From the NCBI GenBank assembly GCA_963966765.1, contig CAXAAR010000050.1, positions 1 to 16,163 of the forward strand: a stretch of DNA of 16,163 bases. Reading direction: 5' to 3'. The notes beneath the pieces were generated by a model that ran no database searches, was not told the DNA's origin, and worked only from the letters and a program-made list of their open reading frames with translations. Source of the DNA: Aequoribacter sp003520285 (GTDB taxonomy: Bacteria > Pseudomonadota > Gammaproteobacteria > Pseudomonadales > Halieaceae). The number at the start of each line of letters is the position of its first letter. Position 1 is the stretch's first letter. Positions 7,929 to 16,080 of this stretch are shown piece after piece. Both the position numbers and the translations under genes were made by a program.

Positions 7929-7990
7929 ATTTACCCTTCGGCTATGGCGAAGTAGCAGAGCAAAACCGCCCTACTGAGCCAGCATTGACC

Positions 7991-8029
7991 CTGCTGCGTG
8001 ATCACCGACGATAGGCAATCACGCAGCAG
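7991..8029. terminator. Perfect 12-bp inverted repeat between convergent genes
   Basis: CTGCTGCGTGAT at 7991-8002 is repeated as an exact reverse complement at 8018-8029, leaving a 15-base loop. It lies 62 bases past the batD stop and 9 bases past the pepN stop, so it can form a stable hairpin in both converging transcripts. There is no T-run on either side, so it is not a canonical intrinsic terminator. A bidirectional terminator or 3'-end-stabilising hairpin is the most likely role. A shorter 5-bp stem (CTTCG...CGAAG, 7936-7952) lies nearer batD. Confidence 0.55.
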
Positions 8030-8038
8030 ATGCCAGAC

Positions 8039-10669
8039 TCAAACAGCGAGTGACTTTGACACCACTTCGAACACATCTTTAGACAAGGTCGCCTGGCTAG
8101 CAATGCGCTCTAGCTCTGCCCGCATCGCAGCACTCTGAGCAGGATAAGTCCGCCATTTGGTGAGCGGCGCTAGCAGGCGCGACGCTATTTGAGGGTTCTT
8201 TTCATTGAGCTCGATAACGATGTCTGCCAGCAGAGCATAGCCTTGCCCATCGGTGCTGTGAAACTGCACCGGGTTCGCCTGACTGAAGGCCCCAATCACG
8301 GATCGCACTTTGTTCGGATTCAATGGATCATAGGCCGGATGCGCTAGCAGTGATTTAACGCGATCAATCGCATTGCCATAAGGGTTCATAGCCTGCAGCT
8401 GAAACCATTGATTTACCACTAATGGCTCATCGCTAAAACGCTGATAAAAAGAGGCAATGGCTGCATCAGCACGTTTACCACCCACATAGCTGAGCGTTCT
8501 CAGTGCCGCGAGTCGGTCGCTTAAGTTGTCTGCCGATTCTAGTAAGCGAAGTGCAATATCGGCCGCCTGCGTACCCTCTACCATCCTGACGTAATCGAGC
8601 GCAGTATGGCGCAAGCTTCGAGCCGCGATGCCCGCGCCATCTGCCTCGTAAGTGGAATGAGTAGGGGCTGCCGCGAGCCTTAATAAGGTGTCATAAAGCG
8701 CTTTAGCAATGGCGACTTTTACGCCTTCACGCGCAAGGTGCAGACCGATTGGGTCAGCGCCTCCCTTCTGGCTGTGGAGCTCTGCCAGATAGTTCTCGCT
8801 CGGCAAGACCAGGCTCACCGCCACAATTGCCGGATCTTCTTCCTTTTCGAGCAGATTTCGCAGTCCATCGATTAAGGCAGGCAAGGCCTCGGATGTGCTG
8901 CCTGATTGCGTCTCTTCAATAGCCTGCACTGCGAGCGTTTGCAGGGCGTCCCAGCGCAAGAATCCGTCTGACTCATTACAAATGAGTGTCACTAACTGAT
9001 CAACTGTCAGGCTCTGATTACAGCGGACAGGGGCTGAGAAACCCCGCAATAAACTGGCAATAGCGGGCTCATCCACCTGCTCAAACACAAAGCGTTGCTC
9101 GCTTTGCGTGAGGCGTAAAAGCACTTCAGTGGACGATCGCACCTCTACACCCTCGCTGTTAGATATGATCGGCAAGGTGTTTTTAGCACCGACCAGCCCC
9201 ATTAAAATGGGAATATCAAACGGTTGTTTGGTGGGTTGTCCCGGGGTTGCTGGACATGACTGAGTGAGCATGAGCGTCAAAGTGCGTTGCTCCTTATCGT
9301 AGTCAGTCGCCGCTGTCACAACCGGTGTGCCTGACTGTGAATACCAACGCTTAAACTGCGATAAGTCATAACCGCTGACCGCTTCCATCGCCGCTACAAA
9401 ATCATCACAGGTGACCGCTTGCCCATCGTGGCGATCGAAATACAGGTCTGAACCGGCTCGGAATCTGTCCTCACCGAGCAAGGTGTGTAGCATTCGGACC
9501 ACTTCGGCCCCTTTCTCGTACACCGTCAGCGTATAAAAGTTGGAGATCTCGATATAGGAATCAGGCCTTACCGGATGCGACATAGGGCCCGCATCTTCGG
9601 CAAACTGAGCCGTTCGCAGGAGCACCACATCTTCAATACGCTTGACCGCTTCCGAACCCATGTCAGCCGAAAATTGACTGTCACGAAAAACAGTAAAACC
9701 CTCTTTCAGACTCAGCTGAAACCAATCTCTGCAGGTCACCCGGTTACCCGACCAATTATGGAAGTATTCGTGTGCGATAATCGCCTCGACCCGCTGATAG
9801 CCCTGATCTGTGGTGACATCAGGGCTGGCTAACACGCACGACGTGTTAAAAATATTGAGGCTCTTATTCTCCATGGCACCCATGTTAAAGTCATCGACCG
9901 CGACAATATTGAACAACTCGAGGTCATACTCGCGGCCATACTTCTGTTCGTCCCACAGCATCGAACGTTTCAATGCGCCCATCCCAAAATCACATTTATC
10001 TAGGTCTTTGGGCTCGACAAATATTCTGAGCACCACGTCGCGACCAGACATCGTGGTAAAACGGTCTTCGATATGTGCCAGATCGCCCGCAACCAGCGCA
10101 AACAAGTAAGCTGGTTTCTTGTGAGGATCATGCCAAGTAACACTATGCCGGCCGTGATCGAGCGTCTCTGCGCCGATCTGGTTACCATTACTGAGTAGTA
10201 CTGGATACTGTTCCTGATCAGCCGTGATGCGGACGGTAAAAATTGACATCACATCGGGGCGGTCGAGGTAATAGGTAATTTTGCGAAAACCCTCGGCCTC
10301 GCACTGCGTGCAAAACAGGGTTCTGGAGCGATAGAGCCCCTCAAGAGAGGTATTGCGCTCTGGATGAATTTCAACCACGGTGCGCAACGTAAAGTGATCG
10401 GGCGGCGACGCAATAATGAGCTGGTCCGGCGTTAGTTGGTAATCGGAGGCGTCCAGAATAAGGCCATCTAACTCAACCGATAGCAGGATAAGATCTTGCC
10501 CATCGAGTACCAAGGCACTGCGGTCAGCACGCGTGCGTTCGATCGTCAGAGTCGAGGTCACCAAGGTTTTATCACTGAACAACTCGAACTCAAGTTCGAC
10601 GTTACGAATCGCAAAACTCGCAGGTTGATAATCTGCCAGACGTATTGCCTGTGGCTGAGCATCTCTCAT
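8039..10669 (-). CDS. pepN: Aminopeptidase N (M1 family zinc metallopeptidase)
   Basis: An 876-residue cytoplasmic M1 aminopeptidase that removes N-terminal residues from peptides in the last steps of protein turnover. The length is close to E. coli PepN (870). The substrate-binding GAMEN motif is at residues 264-268. The zinc site is HEYFH (His300, Glu301, His304), with the third ligand Glu323 in LKEGFTVFRD. All catalytic motifs are intact, and the C-terminal helical domain extends to the usual end. ATG 10669 has AGGAG 6 bases upstream, and this SD overlaps the stop of the DUF2797 gene before it, so the two are probably co-transcribed. It is the last gene of the minus-strand cluster, ending at the inverted repeat near 8029. 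Confidence 0.97.
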   Translation of the reverse strand: MRDAQPQAIRLADYQPASFAIRNVELEFELFSDKTLVTSTLTIERTRADRSALVLDGQDLILLSVELDGLILDASDYQLTPDQLIIASPPDHFTLRTVVEIHPERNTSLEGLYRSRTLFCTQCEAEGFRKITYYLDRPDVMSIFTVRITADQEQYPVLLSNGNQIGAETLDHGRHSVTWHDPHKKPAYLFALVAGDLAHIEDRFTTMSGRDVVLRIFVEPKDLDKCDFGMGALKRSMLWDEQKYGREYDLELFNIVAVDDFNMGAMENKSLNIFNTSCVLASPDVTTDQGYQRVEAIIAHEYFHNWSGNRVTCRDWFQLSLKEGFTVFRDSQFSADMGSEAVKRIEDVVLLRTAQFAEDAGPMSHPVRPDSYIEISNFYTLTVYEKGAEVVRMLHTLLGEDRFRAGSDLYFDRHDGQAVTCDDFVAAMEAVSGYDLSQFKRWYSQSGTPVVTAATDYDKEQRTLTLMLTQSCPATPGQPTKQPFDIPILMGLVGAKNTLPIISNSEGVEVRSSTEVLLRLTQSEQRFVFEQVDEPAIASLLRGFSAPVRCNQSLTVDQLVTLICNESDGFLRWDALQTLAVQAIEETQSGSTSEALPALIDGLRNLLEKEEDPAIVAVSLVLPSENYLAELHSQKGGADPIGLHLAREGVKVAIAKALYDTLLRLAAAPTHSTYEADGAGIAARSLRHTALDYVRMVEGTQAADIALRLLESADNLSDRLAALRTLSYVGGKRADAAIASFYQRFSDEPLVVNQWFQLQAMNPYGNAIDRVKSLLAHPAYDPLNPNKVRSVIGAFSQANPVQFHSTDGQGYALLADIVIELNEKNPQIASRLLAPLTKWRTYPAQSAAMRAELERIASQATLSKDVFEVVSKSLAV

Positions 10670-10678
10670 GACTGTCTC

Positions 10679-11503
10679 CTAATAATCAATTGCAAGGCGA
10701 TAGCCGCCATACTTGCGTAAGTTGAGAACCCCGGTATCTAGGATCAAGTACTGTCCTTTGATCCCGACCAAACGTCCCTCGACCACCGGTTCCTTATCGA
10801 GGTTGAAGGCCTTCACTTTGTCTGGATATTCAGTGATCGGAAAAGTGATGTTAACCGTTGCTGCATCCAGCAACGGTTGTATCGACTGCAACCCGAATCG
10901 CGATTGCAGATCCTCGATAGTTGATGCGTATTCGCTTAACAAACGATCACGCTGTGCCTCTAAGTCCAATGGCTCGGGAGGTCCCTTGAGCATCGCTTGC
11001 CAGGCGGTTTTATCAGCTGTCGTCTTAGCGAGCTCGACTTCCAGTGCGCCCGACAGATAACGACTCGAAACACGCGCAATCGGAAGCGCTTGGGTTGCGC
11101 CTTGATCAATCCAGCGGGTCGGGATTTGAGTGTGTCTAGTGATACCTACTTTCAGACCCGAGGTGTTTGCCAGATACACGTAGTGGTCGATCATACAGTT
11201 CGTTTGCCCCCAATCGGGCTCGCGGCAAGTACCCGCCTCGAAATGACACTTGTGCGGGCTCATAATGCATGAGTCACACTGCGCGAGCGAACGAAAACAC
11301 GGGTAGCAATACCCCTGATTAAAACTTTTATTCGTTTTTCGATCGCAGGCGACACAGCGAATCTCTTGCAAAAATTCGAGTCGAATATCGTTACCAATCA
11401 AAGGATTCAAGGCAAGCTTTTGGTCGCCCAAGGGCAGCTCATACTGCACCACATCAGAAAGATTCGCTGACAGCTTGCGGATAAAGCCAGAAACTTGGCT
11501 CAT
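10679..11503 (-). CDS. DUF2797 cysteine-rich protein with GIY-YIG-like segment
   Basis: A 274-residue protein of family DUF2797, function unknown. The N-terminal third holds many cysteines that look like metal sites: C50-x2-C53, C66-x2-C69, C76-x2-C79, then C86, C93 and C103. Next comes YVYLANTSGLKVGITR (about residues 108-123) followed by RWIDQGA, which resembles the core of GIY-YIG nucleases, although nuclease activity cannot be claimed. A basic and hydrophobic C-terminal part completes it. ATG 11503 is chosen because it overlaps the previous stop as ATGA and has G-rich SD sequence just before it. A GTG at 11515 would add four residues. It lies between the yeaC-like gene and pepN, an order I recall from Pseudomonas. 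Zinc binding and nucleic-acid contact are inferences. Confidence 0.85.
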   Translation of the reverse strand: MSQVSGFIRKLSANLSDVVQYELPLGDQKLALNPLIGNDIRLEFLQEIRCVACDRKTNKSFNQGYCYPCFRSLAQCDSCIMSPHKCHFEAGTCREPDWGQTNCMIDHYVYLANTSGLKVGITRHTQIPTRWIDQGATQALPIARVSSRYLSGALEVELAKTTADKTAWQAMLKGPPEPLDLEAQRDRLLSEYASTIEDLQSRFGLQSIQPLLDAATVNITFPITEYPDKVKAFNLDKEPVVEGRLVGIKGQYLILDTGVLNLRKYGGYRLAIDY

Positions 11504-11760
11504 TCCCCACTCCACTTTAGCTCGACCGGTTGATCATCGCACTGGTCACCCGCCTTGGCGCCTTTGTCGATATAACCCACCCGCTCCTCTGGCGGCAAAT
11601 GAAGTTCGCCGTAAGCAATGACCGCGAGCATCATTTGCTCGCGCTGGTGAGGCTCAACGACCCGGTCATCTGGCCATCGACCCGTTTCCAAGGCCGTTAA
11701 GAATCGTCGATAGAGTTCTGGTGTAAGCTGTGCAACAGCGTCTTGGTATGAGCTTGGCAT
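11500..11760 (-). CDS. yeaC: YeaC-like DUF1315 family small protein
   Basis: An 86-residue soluble protein. The N-terminal part matches DUF1315/YeaC: LTPELYRRFLTALETGRWPD (residues 12-31) parallels the MTPELYQRFVTAVELGKWPD-type signature of E. coli YeaC. The helical middle continues with EQMMLAVIAYGE. An LPPEERVGYIDKG tail follows that I associate with pseudomonad-type members. No catalytic motif or membrane segment is seen, and the function is unknown. An AGGAG SD lies 5 bases before the ATG. The stop overlaps the DUF2797 start by 4 bases, and the gene begins 13 bases after the rhomboid stop, so it is firmly inside this operon. Confidence 0.85.
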   Translation of the reverse strand: MPSSYQDAVAQLTPELYRRFLTALETGRWPDDRVVEPHQREQMMLAVIAYGELHLPPEERVGYIDKGAKAGDQCDDQPVELKWSGE

Positions 11761-11773
11761 AACTACTCCTGTA

Positions 11774-12631
11774 TCATGATGATGAGCGACCCGCTGACTG
11801 CTTGATCCAGATCAATCCGGCAATCAAGATACCCGCCAACAAGCCGCCAACGTGAGCGTGGTTCGCGATACTACCAAATCCGAGCTGATCAACCACACCG
11901 ATCATTCCCAACACCAGCCAACCCAGCATGAAATATAGGATGGGGTTCGATACTCCGACACACCAAGCGGGGCGGACTTTGCCACCGATCCAAACCAGCG
12001 CGAGCAGCCCGTAAACGAGACCGGATAAACCACCGAATAACCCCGGTGCAGCGAGTTCACCTTGGGCAACATTACTGATCGCAGCAATGGCCAGATAACA
12101 CACGAGGGTCGTGATCGACCCAAACGCGACTTCGATCCGTCTGCCAAATTCCCACACCCACAGACTATTGAAAATAAGGTGCATCCAGCTGAAATGAAGC
12201 AAAGCTGGGGCAATCACGCGGTACCACTCGCCATTCCTTGGCAAAAAGGTGAGACCTCTCTCGTTCACAATGACAGGGTAATAACTCAGTTCGGCTAAGA
12301 GCCCCCAGTAGCCCCCCAGATGAATTGCCAAAAAAATCACTGTGCTCGTGACCAGAGTTAAGAGCGTCACCGGTGCTCGAGCAAGGACATTCAAAAGCAT
12401 CGGCGCATTAAATCGGGGGGCAGGTGGTGGCAGCGTCACACCGGTATCAATGGCCTCTCGAAGGGCCAGCGCGACTTTCACATGGTGCGGCTGTAAAACA
12501 TAAAGCGTGATGCCGTTATCGACATGCCGCCAATGATGACCGACATGGCGCGACCACAATTGTTGACTCAGTGCCTGTACTTCTGGCTCTGATTGCAGCG
12601 TAAAAACCTCATAACCTTCAGCGACTGGCAT
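11774..12631 (-). CDS. Rhomboid family intramembrane serine protease (GlpG-like)
   Basis: A 285-residue polytopic inner-membrane protease that cleaves substrates within or next to the membrane. Residues 1-75 form a soluble cytoplasmic domain similar in layout to the GlpG N-terminal domain. About six hydrophobic helices follow from residue 85. The oxyanion and structural motif is H151-x3-N155 (HLIFN), the nucleophile is Ser203 in GGLSGLVYG, and the general base is His260 in AHVGGLLAG. These correspond to His150/Asn154, Ser201 and His254 of E. coli GlpG, so the enzyme should be active. ATG 12631 has only a weak SD and lies 5 bases after the nadK stop, so translation is probably coupled. The substrate is unknown. 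Confidence 0.92.
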   Translation of the reverse strand: MPVAEGYEVFTLQSEPEVQALSQQLWSRHVGHHWRHVDNGITLYVLQPHHVKVALALREAIDTGVTLPPPAPRFNAPMLLNVLARAPVTLLTLVTSTVIFLAIHLGGYWGLLAELSYYPVIVNERGLTFLPRNGEWYRVIAPALLHFSWMHLIFNSLWVWEFGRRIEVAFGSITTLVCYLAIAAISNVAQGELAAPGLFGGLSGLVYGLLALVWIGGKVRPAWCVGVSNPILYFMLGWLVLGMIGVVDQLGFGSIANHAHVGGLLAGILIAGLIWIKQSAGRSSS

Positions 12632-12636
12632 CCGAC

Positions 12637-13521
12637 TTAATCAACTAGCGCAGTGCTCCAGCGCAGTTTGTCTCTGCAGCTGGCATAGAAGCTGTGACCA
12701 ATCGGGTGCAATAGAGTCAGCCGGTGCGGCTTTTTTTGAATCAAAACCGAATCTCCTGGGCGCGCAGTCATGTTGACTTGGCCGTCGCAGGTGACCGGTG
12801 GGTGGATTCGATTACGCGGTAAAATATCAATCCGGATAGTGGAATTACCATCGACGACGATTGGACGCGAACTTAATGCATGGGGAAACATCGGGACCAG
12901 CACGACAGCATCGAGGGAGGGATGCATGATGGGTCCGCCCCCACTTAACGAATAGGCCGTTGAACCGGTTGGTGTCGATACGATTAAGCCGTCGGCACGC
13001 TGTCGATAAACAAATAGGTCATTGATGTAGAGTTCATATTCGATCATTTGAGCCGAAGCGCCAGAGTTAACAACAACGTCATTCAAGGCGTCTGCTTTGG
13101 CAACGACCTCGCCATTTCTAACGACCGTAGCATCTAACAAAAATCTTTGTTCGGACTCGTAATGACCACTCAAGATCGCGGGGATGGCCAGCATAATGTC
13201 ATCAGGACTAATATCGGTCAGAAAACCTAATCGGCCGCGATTGACCCCGAGTACGGGTACTTCGTGGCGCGCCAAAGTACGCGCAGCGCTGAGTAAGGAA
13301 CCATCACCACCAATCACAATTGCCAAGTCGGCGTTCTCACCGATACTCGAGCGCTCCTGGTAGCGATAATCAAGATCTCCCAAACCCTCCTTCAAGCGAT
13401 CCTCAACGATCACCTCGTAGCCGCGCTCGTGCAGGAGCTGCAATAGGTCAACAAGTAATTGGGTAAACTCTTCGTCGTGACTGCGACCCAGTAGTCCTAT
13501 CGTTTTAAACGCTGCAGGCAT
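12637..13521 (-). CDS. nadK: NAD kinase
   Basis: A 294-residue cytoplasmic enzyme that phosphorylates NAD+ to NADP+ with ATP (or polyphosphate in some species). The catalytic GGDGS is at residues 71-75 (Asp73), followed by ARTLARHEVPVLGVNRGRLG, an almost textbook NadK block. Further on are ALNDVVVN, the substrate-binding DGLIVSTPTGSTAYSLSGGG and a C-terminal beta domain. Length matches E. coli NadK (292). ATG 13521 fits the family start; the SD before it is weak. The gene follows lipA after a 40-base gap and precedes the rhomboid gene by 5 bases. Confidence 0.96.
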   Translation of the reverse strand: MPAAFKTIGLLGRSHDEEFTQLLVDLLQLLHERGYEVIVEDRLKEGLGDLDYRYQERSSIGENADLAIVIGGDGSLLSAARTLARHEVPVLGVNRGRLGFLTDISPDDIMLAIPAILSGHYESEQRFLLDATVVRNGEVVAKADALNDVVVNSGASAQMIEYELYINDLFVYRQRADGLIVSTPTGSTAYSLSGGGPIMHPSLDAVVLVPMFPHALSSRPIVVDGNSTIRIDILPRNRIHPPVTCDGQVNMTARPGDSVLIQKKPHRLTLLHPIGHSFYASCRDKLRWSTALVD

Positions 13522-13561
13522 CGGTTTCGTCTCACTCTGTGGTTAGTGCGGCTGGGGCTCT

Positions 13562-14557
13562 TTAATCAACACCCAGACCCACGTTATTGCCCGCCAGGAC
13601 TTGTTCAGCGCGATAACTCGAACGCACCATGACGCCTGATACGACCTCGAGAAAACCCTTGCTCAGACCCAGCTGCCGATACTCTTCGAACTCTTCAGGC
13701 GTGAGGTAACGATCAATCGGATAATGATTGCGAGTCGGTTGCAAGTATTGCCCAAAGGTCACAACATCGACATCCACTGCACGCAAATCGTCTAGGCATT
13801 GCTCGACCTCATCGCGTCTCTCACCAAGACCCAGCATTAAGCTCGTTTTGGTCAGAACTTTGGGGTTATGGCGCTTGGCATGCGCTAGTACATCGAGCGT
13901 TTGTTGATACCCTGCCCTTGGATCTCGAACAGGATGCGTCAGACGCTCGACCGTTTCAATGTTCTGAGCGAAAACTTGCAACCCAGAATCCACCACCACC
14001 TCGACCGCACTGAGATCACCCAAGAAATCTGGAGTGAGTGCTTCTACCGCCGTATCGGGGTTTTGCTCACGAACCGCTCGAACACACGCTGCGTAATGTG
14101 CAGCTCCACCGTCAGGTAAATCATCGCGATTCACCGAGGTCAGCACGACGTAATTCAACCCCATGAGCTGCACCGATCGAGCTGTATTATCGGGCTCCTG
14201 GGGATCGAGCCAGCCTTTCGGATTACCGGTGTTGACTGAGCAAAAGCGACATGCGCGTGTGCAGACATCGCCCATCAACATAATAGTCGCCGTGCCTCGA
14301 CTCCAACATTCACTCATATTGGGGCACTTAGCCTCTTCGCAGACCGTCGCTAAGCCGTGGGAGTGCACAATATTCTTGACCGACTCGTACTTCGCTCCAC
14401 CGTGCGCTCTGACACGCAGCCACTGCGGTTTCTTAAGTGGCTCATACAGCGCAGTGGTTTTCTTGACCCCATCTTTGATGGCTTTGAAACCCTGTGCAGT
14501 GGTGTATTTTTCGCCGCTACTCACTTGAACGAGTGGAATCATGTTGTCTTTAGACAC
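13562..14557 (-). CDS. lipA: Lipoyl synthase (radical SAM)
   Basis: A 331-residue radical SAM enzyme that inserts two sulfurs into protein-bound octanoyl groups to form the lipoyl cofactor of 2-oxoacid dehydrogenases and the glycine cleavage system. The auxiliary cluster cysteines are C73-x4-C78-x5-C84 (CEEAKCPNMSEC), and the SAM cluster is C99-x3-C103-x2-C106 (CTRACRFC). The C-terminal RSSYRAEQ holds the serine that ligates the auxiliary cluster. All required residues are present. The start is GTG 14557, the only reasonable in-frame start near an AGGAG that lies 12 bases upstream, a rather long spacing. lipB, often adjacent, is not in the window, so the octanoyl transferase must be elsewhere. 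The gene may begin the transcript that continues into nadK. Confidence 0.96.
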   Translation of the reverse strand: MSKDNMIPLVQVSSGEKYTTAQGFKAIKDGVKKTTALYEPLKKPQWLRVRAHGGAKYESVKNIVHSHGLATVCEEAKCPNMSECWSRGTATIMLMGDVCTRACRFCSVNTGNPKGWLDPQEPDNTARSVQLMGLNYVVLTSVNRDDLPDGGAAHYAACVRAVREQNPDTAVEALTPDFLGDLSAVEVVVDSGLQVFAQNIETVERLTHPVRDPRAGYQQTLDVLAHAKRHNPKVLTKTSLMLGLGERRDEVEQCLDDLRAVDVDVVTFGQYLQPTRNHYPIDRYLTPEEFEEYRQLGLSKGFLEVVSGVMVRSSYRAEQVLAGNNVGLGVD

Positions 14558-14778
14558 GGATTTGGTGCTCTCCTAAGCGCTGACTTGTGGCCCCATAGAG
14601 ACCTCTGCATCGAGGCATCAGTGTAACGCAATGCACGTCAACCTGCAGAAGTCTTGCTCAGTGAGAAGTCTACTTTGAGCGAGTCTGACAGTCCATGACT
14701 AATGCGGAGAACGCCCTGCGAGCACGAATGACCCGCGTGCCTCTCGGCACACGGGTGAGCAGCAAAGTGTCTTAGCCG
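14558..14778. other. Intergenic region between amtB and lipA
   Basis: These 221 bases hold the amtB 3' hairpin (14731-14756), the lipA SD (14570-14574), and an 8-base direct repeat AGAAGTCT at 14647-14654 and 14664-14671 that could be an operator half-site pair or chance. A TTGACG hexamer followed by a partial -10 lies on the minus strand near 14640, but the spacing is not convincing. The lipA promoter is expected here but not clearly visible. No coding frame is supported. Confidence 0.5.
14731..14756 (-). terminator. 11-bp hairpin with GNRA loop downstream of amtB
   Basis: In the minus-strand RNA the bases ACCCGUGUGCC, a GAGA tetraloop (GNRA type) and GGCACGCGGGU form a complete 11-base-pair stem with one U-G wobble. 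On the plus strand the same position would be a C-A mismatch, so the structure suits minus-strand transcription. It starts 22 bases after the amtB stop. No U-run follows, so it is not a canonical intrinsic terminator; it may mark the amtB 3' end or stabilise it. Confidence 0.5.
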
Positions 14779-16080
14779 CTAGAGGTCATAACCTCGCTCA
14801 TCATGCAGCACCAGATCGAGACCCTGGGTTTCATCGTCGGAGTCCATGCGCAAACCAAGGACGGCATCAACTAATTTCAACACCAAGTAACTTGCTATCG
14901 CTGTGTATACCAGTGTTGCCATGACCCCAAGGGCTTGGACCGATACCTGTCCACCGATTGAAGAAATACCGTCTGAGAAGCCATTGCCTGAAAATAAACC
15001 CAACGCTGGCGCACAAAATACACCTGCTAACAGAGTACCCAAAACGCCACCGACACCGTGCACCGGAAACACGTCTAGACTGTCGTCGATCATCAGCTTC
15101 AACTTGATATAAAGCGTCGCGTAATAGCACACGACACCACCGCTCAAACCAATCAAAACTGCCGCTGCCGGACCCACCGATCCGGACGCAGGAGTAATAC
15201 TGCCAAGTCCAGCCACCATACCAGTCACAATACCCAGAACCGAGGGCTTACCATGTCGAAGCCACTCCATCCCCATCCACGCAAGAGCACCAGCTGAGGC
15301 CGATAAATGAGTCACGAGTATTGCTTGCGCGGCACTCGAATCTGCTGCGAGCGCTGATCCGCCATTGAAACCAAACCATCCGACCCACAGCAATCCGGCG
15401 CCTGTGACTGTCATAGTGAGATTGTGTGGGGGCAATGGTTGCGTTCCATAACCTTTTCTCGGCCCTATCACCAGGGCGGCAACAATCGCTGCCACACCGG
15501 CAGTGATATGTACCACGGTACCACCGGCGAAATCCTGTAAACCTGCACTACCCAGCCAACCGCCACCCCAAACCCAATGGCACACTGGTGCGTAAACCAA
15601 TAGCATCCAGAGTGAACTGAACAAAAGCATAGATGAGAATCGCATGCGCTCCGCGAATCCACCGACAATCAGCGCCGGTGTGATCACCGCAAAAGTCATT
15701 TGGAACATCACGAAAGCCATTGTGGGAATAGAGCCAGAGGTACTTTCTGCCGTTACACCCATGAGGAAAACGTTGCCAAGATCGCCAATCCAGGGCCCCT
15801 GCTCGTCATGACTGCCAAAGGCGAGCGTGTAACCGAGAGCAAACCAGAGCAATGACATTAGTCCAGTCAGAGCAAAACATTGCATCAACACTGACAGCAC
15901 ATTTTTAGAGCGCACCAGTCCCGCATAAAATAACGACAAGCCTGGGATCGTCATCAGTAATACTAAGGCGGTTGATGACAGCACCCATGCAGTATCACCG
16001 GCTGAAACCTCGGCTTGCACTGCAGATGAAAAGAGCAACAGCGACAGGATTGTCAAACGACAGCAATGAAACAGCGACAT
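14779..16080 (-). CDS. amtB: Ammonium transporter (Amt family)
   Basis: A 433-residue ammonium channel of the inner membrane. A cleavable signal peptide (ending about AVQA) is followed by the Amt core with eleven helices. Family residues are visible: LSLFYAGLVRSKN near helix 1, GGFAERMRF, the HWVWGGGWLG segment, Asp183 in LQDFAGGTVVHI, and the twin pore histidines His191 and His341 (VFPVHGVGG). The cytoplasmic tail ends GLDLVLHDERGYDL, close to the GlnK-binding tail of E. coli AmtB, so control by a PII protein is likely. ATG 16080 is preferred over ATG 16086 because AGGA lies 6 bases before it, whereas it touches the first ATG directly. No glnK is in the window; it would lie beyond 16163 if linked. 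No clear sigma-54 promoter is seen in the 83 visible upstream bases. Confidence 0.95.
   Translation of the reverse strand: MSLFHCCRLTILSLLLFSSAVQAEVSAGDTAWVLSSTALVLLMTIPGLSLFYAGLVRSKNVLSVLMQCFALTGLMSLLWFALGYTLAFGSHDEQGPWIGDLGNVFLMGVTAESTSGSIPTMAFVMFQMTFAVITPALIVGGFAERMRFSSMLLFSSLWMLLVYAPVCHWVWGGGWLGSAGLQDFAGGTVVHITAGVAAIVAALVIGPRKGYGTQPLPPHNLTMTVTGAGLLWVGWFGFNGGSALAADSSAAQAILVTHLSASAGALAWMGMEWLRHGKPSVLGIVTGMVAGLGSITPASGSVGPAAAVLIGLSGGVVCYYATLYIKLKLMIDDSLDVFPVHGVGGVLGTLLAGVFCAPALGLFSGNGFSDGISSIGGQVSVQALGVMATLVYTAIASYLVLKLVDAVLGLRMDSDDETQGLDLVLHDERGYDL

Noticed and set aside
7820..8014. A 64-residue plus-strand frame across the batD end and the inverted repeat
   Set aside because: It mostly overlaps batD in another frame, has no SD, and runs through the hairpin; no recognisable product.
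14600..14645. Possible lipA promoter with TTGACG and TACACT on the minus strand
   Set aside because: The two hexamers are only 10 bases apart, and no proper -10 box lies 16-18 bases from TTGACG.
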